Assembly (NCBI GenBank): GCA_964346725.1
Contig: CAYFVM010000018.1
Location: forward strand, 1-41,735
DNA: 41,735 bases
From: UBA1715 sp964346725
Lineage (GTDB): Bacteria; Bacteroidota; Bacteroidia; Bacteroidales; UBA1715
Direction: 5' to 3'
Below, one piece after another: positions 39,614 to 41,735 of the stretch (the first letter of the stretch is position 1; each line of letters opens with the position of its first letter). The notes under the pieces are model-generated. The model was not told the DNA's origin, made no database searches, and was given only the letters and a program-made list of their open reading frames with translations. The translations under genes and the position numbers were made by a program.

Positions 39614-41735
39614 ATGACTTCGCAAAAAATATTTCACTCTTTTTGTACGCTTTTTACTTTGCTATTTTTTTCGTATGTAGCAATAGCGCAAAGATTATGG
39701 TTGAATGCTGATTATATTCCGATTAGTATAAATTCAGGAAATCCATCGTTTCCCTATCCTCAGTTTTTGGAATATGCCAAAGGAAAAACTTTGGCAAAAT
39801 ATAATGCCGAAGGAGTAACTCATGCCGATATGGAAAAAGCAGGGCGTGAGGCATACGAAATCATGACACATCGCTGTCGTTACGATGGAGGAACGCATTG
39901 TGGAGTTCCTTATATAACATACAATAACTTTGTGAAATTGGGGACTGTAACTTTGCCGCACGGCGGAGCCGAATTTTGTTCGGAAGGCGATGGCTATATG
40001 CTTTTAGCGGCAGCTATTTTTGCCGATCAACCAACGTTTAATGGTTTGTGGATGTGGGTTCACGACAATAGACTTTCCAAAGTGAAAAAATATTCCGATG
40101 GTTCGTGGTTGCGTCAAGGCTATGTGGTGAACAATCGTCTTGTTTGTAAAGATCCCGAAGCGGGAATTGGAATGCCCGGTTGGAATTGCTTTGCCGACCA
40201 TGGCGTTGGTTCAAGTCCAACACATTCGGCTGCCGATGGCGATTACGATATTGCAATGGCTTTACTTATTGCATATAAACAATGGGGTGAATTTATGTAC
40301 CAAAATGGTGTGCCGGTGAAAGATGGCGAAGGCAATCAAATTTCGTATAAAAAAGCAGCGCAAGATTTTATAAAATCTTTGGTTGATACGGTTCCATATT
40401 ATACCGCAAACGGAGGCAAAAATGGATATTTAACAGGAGATATTGGAGTTGATGGATATCCGAAAGGAGGAAATTCTTGGGGTGAATTAACAAACTGGCG
40501 AACTACACAAACCGATTTTGATCCAAAACTTTGCGAAATTCCCTCTATGGGTGGCGGTGGTGGTGGGGCTTCTTACGTTGATTATAACGCACCAGCATAT
40601 TTTAATGAATTTGCACATTGGTTAGAAAATGAAGATGGTGAAGGAACTCCTTGGCAAATAAATCAATTTAAGCGTGCCGAAGCTTCTTCCGATTGGGTTG
40701 CAGGACAATTATATGCACAAGGTGGTATTGCTTCGGTGGGGAAATATCAAATAAATGCCAATAATACAGTTACTTTTTCGGCATTTAATGCAGGGGAAGA
40801 TTTTCGTTTTGGTTGGCGTCATATTCTTAATTATTTATGGCATGGAAATCCAACAACAACGTGGAACCCCACAACACACGCAGTGGAACCAGGAGGAAAC
40901 ACATTTGAAAAAGATTTGGCAATGCAACATGCTGAATTTATGAAAGAACCCCGTAATGGGGCAACTGTTACTTGCGCAAAAATGGGAGCTTCGCCCGATC
41001 CCGGGCAGCCATCATGGTCGGGTCCTGCTCAAATACGACAATCGTATTTTATGGATGGAGGAATACAAGACGCATCGGGTTCTAATTATGCGCTTGGTTG
41101 TAGTGCGCCTGCTGCTGTAGCTTCTGAAGATTTGAGCTTTGTTGCCGATATGTATCGCCAGAGCGAAATTGTATGGGACGATGCTTCTGGTTCTTCAAAT
41201 TCGCTCTCAGATGATGAACGATATATTTTAAGTATGCCTAAATATTTTCATGGTTGGTTTCGCAATCTTGGAATGCTTACCAATTCGGGAAATTTACATG
41301 CTCCGCGCAATATGACACCAAAGGCAAATATGAAAGTGTATATGTCGGTTGATAAAACATATGCTTATGAGGGAGACAAAATAAAATATACCGTACAATA
41401 TAGAAATTATGGTAGTTTGGCAGCCGAAGGGGTTAAAATTCAAACTCCTCTTGATGTAGATTATACCTTCGTTGGTGCTTCTGATGACGGAACATACGAT
41501 GCCGCAACTCATACTATTACATGGAATATAGGGAGTGTCCCCGGATTCGTTTCTGGTGGGTTGGCTGCTACAATAGATTCAGTTTCGTTTGAAGTACGAG
41601 TTACCAGTTTGGATAATGCTCGTGTCTGCGAAACTAGTACTATCACAGCAAGCAATTGTGGAGAATGGGTAAGCAATGAGTATCCGAACCATGCCACCTA
41701 TACTATGGAACGCAACTGTGTTGATATATTGGCAA
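39614..41735 (+). CDS. Exported glycoside hydrolase family 8 enzyme, 3' end beyond window
   Basis: The frame is open from the ATG at 39614 to the window end, 707 codons. An ATG at 39598 is in another frame and stops early. A signal peptide (about 1-26, ending AIAQ) precedes a GH8 (alpha/alpha)6-barrel domain. FCSEGDGYMLLAAAIF carries the likely catalytic acid (E124). HSAADGDYDIAMALLIA (D208, D210) matches the second GH8 signature, and WGELTNWR fits the substrate cleft. GH8 members cleave beta-1,4-glucan, chitosan, lichenan or xylan by inversion; the substrate cannot be told here. From about residue 573 a DUF11/CARDB-like beta-sandwich begins (VYMSVDKTYAYEGDKIKYTV). More such modules and a type IX sorting domain are likely past the window end, but not seen. 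No carbohydrate-utilisation genes are adjacent. Confidence 0.88.
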   Translation, partial: MTSQKIFHSFCTLFTLLFFSYVAIAQRLWLNADYIPISINSGNPSFPYPQFLEYAKGKTLAKYNAEGVTHADMEKAGREAYEIMTHRCRYDGGTHCGVPYITYNNFVKLGTVTLPHGGAEFCSEGDGYMLLAAAIFADQPTFNGLWMWVHDNRLSKVKKYSDGSWLRQGYVVNNRLVCKDPEAGIGMPGWNCFADHGVGSSPTHSAADGDYDIAMALLIAYKQWGEFMYQNGVPVKDGEGNQISYKKAAQDFIKSLVDTVPYYTANGGKNGYLTGDIGVDGYPKGGNSWGELTNWRTTQTDFDPKLCEIPSMGGGGGGASYVDYNAPAYFNEFAHWLENEDGEGTPWQINQFKRAEASSDWVAGQLYAQGGIASVGKYQINANNTVTFSAFNAGEDFRFGWRHILNYLWHGNPTTTWNPTTHAVEPGGNTFEKDLAMQHAEFMKEPRNGATVTCAKMGASPDPGQPSWSGPAQIRQSYFMDGGIQDASGSNYALGCSAPAAVASEDLSFVADMYRQSEIVWDDASGSSNSLSDDERYILSMPKYFHGWFRNLGMLTNSGNLHAPRNMTPKANMKVYMSVDKTYAYEGDKIKYTVQYRNYGSLAAEGVKIQTPLDVDYTFVGASDDGTYDAATHTITWNIGSVPGFVSGGLAATIDSVSFEVRVTSLDNARVCETSTITASNCGEWVSNEYPNHATYTMERNCVDILA

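Overview
The window looks like a draft or metagenome-assembled contig from a member of the Bacteroidota, most likely Bacteroidales or a close relative. Several signs agree. The DNA is AT-rich. Nearly every transcription unit is preceded by the Bacteroidetes sigma-factor -7 element TAnnTTTG, most often as TACTTTTG, and Shine-Dalgarno sequences are weak. The window also carries type IX secretion (T9SS) parts: a PorP/SprF-family protein and a protease with a T9SS C-terminal sorting domain. It further has a Reg_prop/Y_Y_Y sensor protein, a eukaryote-type glycogen branching enzyme and a PurF paralogue starting MGGFFG. No rRNA, tRNA, CRISPR array, phage gene or transposase was seen. A run of 100 N at 7833-7932 marks an assembly gap of unknown true length.

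Layout. 1-3587 (minus): a glutamate/redox block, with the two subunits of an Nfn-type NAD(P)H/ferredoxin oxidoreductase (the second cut by the window start) and a separately promoted NADP-type glutamate dehydrogenase. 3736-7799 (minus): a large fusion of an MMPL/RND exporter, a lysophospholipid acyltransferase and a methyltransferase-like tail, followed by a small exported protein. After the gap, 7934-10622 (plus): a membrane-anchored VWA protein (5' end lost in the gap) overlapping a DUF4159 protein. 10623-10840 is a repeat-bearing spacer. 10841-17706 (minus): a tight six-gene operon of a small membrane protein, mutL, two rhomboids, a membrane-anchored EEP-family protein and uvrB.

17915-19321 (plus): a PurF-like protein without its glutaminase nucleophile, ending at an intrinsic terminator. 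19457-21215 (minus): argG and a GNAT acyltransferase, an arginine-biosynthesis pair. 21398-23392 (plus): glycogen branching enzyme. 23389-25587 (minus): surE, a small membrane protein and lpxB, overlapping or nearly abutting. 25836-28271 (plus): pheT. 28348-34471 (plus): a Reg_prop sensor with a SpoIIE phosphatase output, overlapping a T9SS-exported lysyl-endopeptidase-like protease. 34477-36717 (minus): a Pif1-like helicase with a C-terminal HTH, transcribed divergently from tyrS (36779-38071, plus) out of overlapping promoters. 38142-39311 (minus): PorP/SprF protein. 39614 to the window end (plus): an exported family 8 glycoside hydrolase, incomplete at its 3' end.

Most of the content is housekeeping: translation, repair, arginine, glycogen, lipid A and nitrogen metabolism. 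No clearly new multi-gene system was found. The most notable points are lineage-type oddities: a PurF paralogue lacking its glutaminase residues, a pseudo-rhomboid beside an intact rhomboid, a MutL with a decayed endonuclease motif, the exporter-acyltransferase-methyltransferase fusion with a nearly leaderless promoter, a one-protein sensor-phosphatase next to a secreted protease, and two non-coding structures (a repeat-bearing spacer at 10623-10840 and a two-fold hairpin upstream of pheT).
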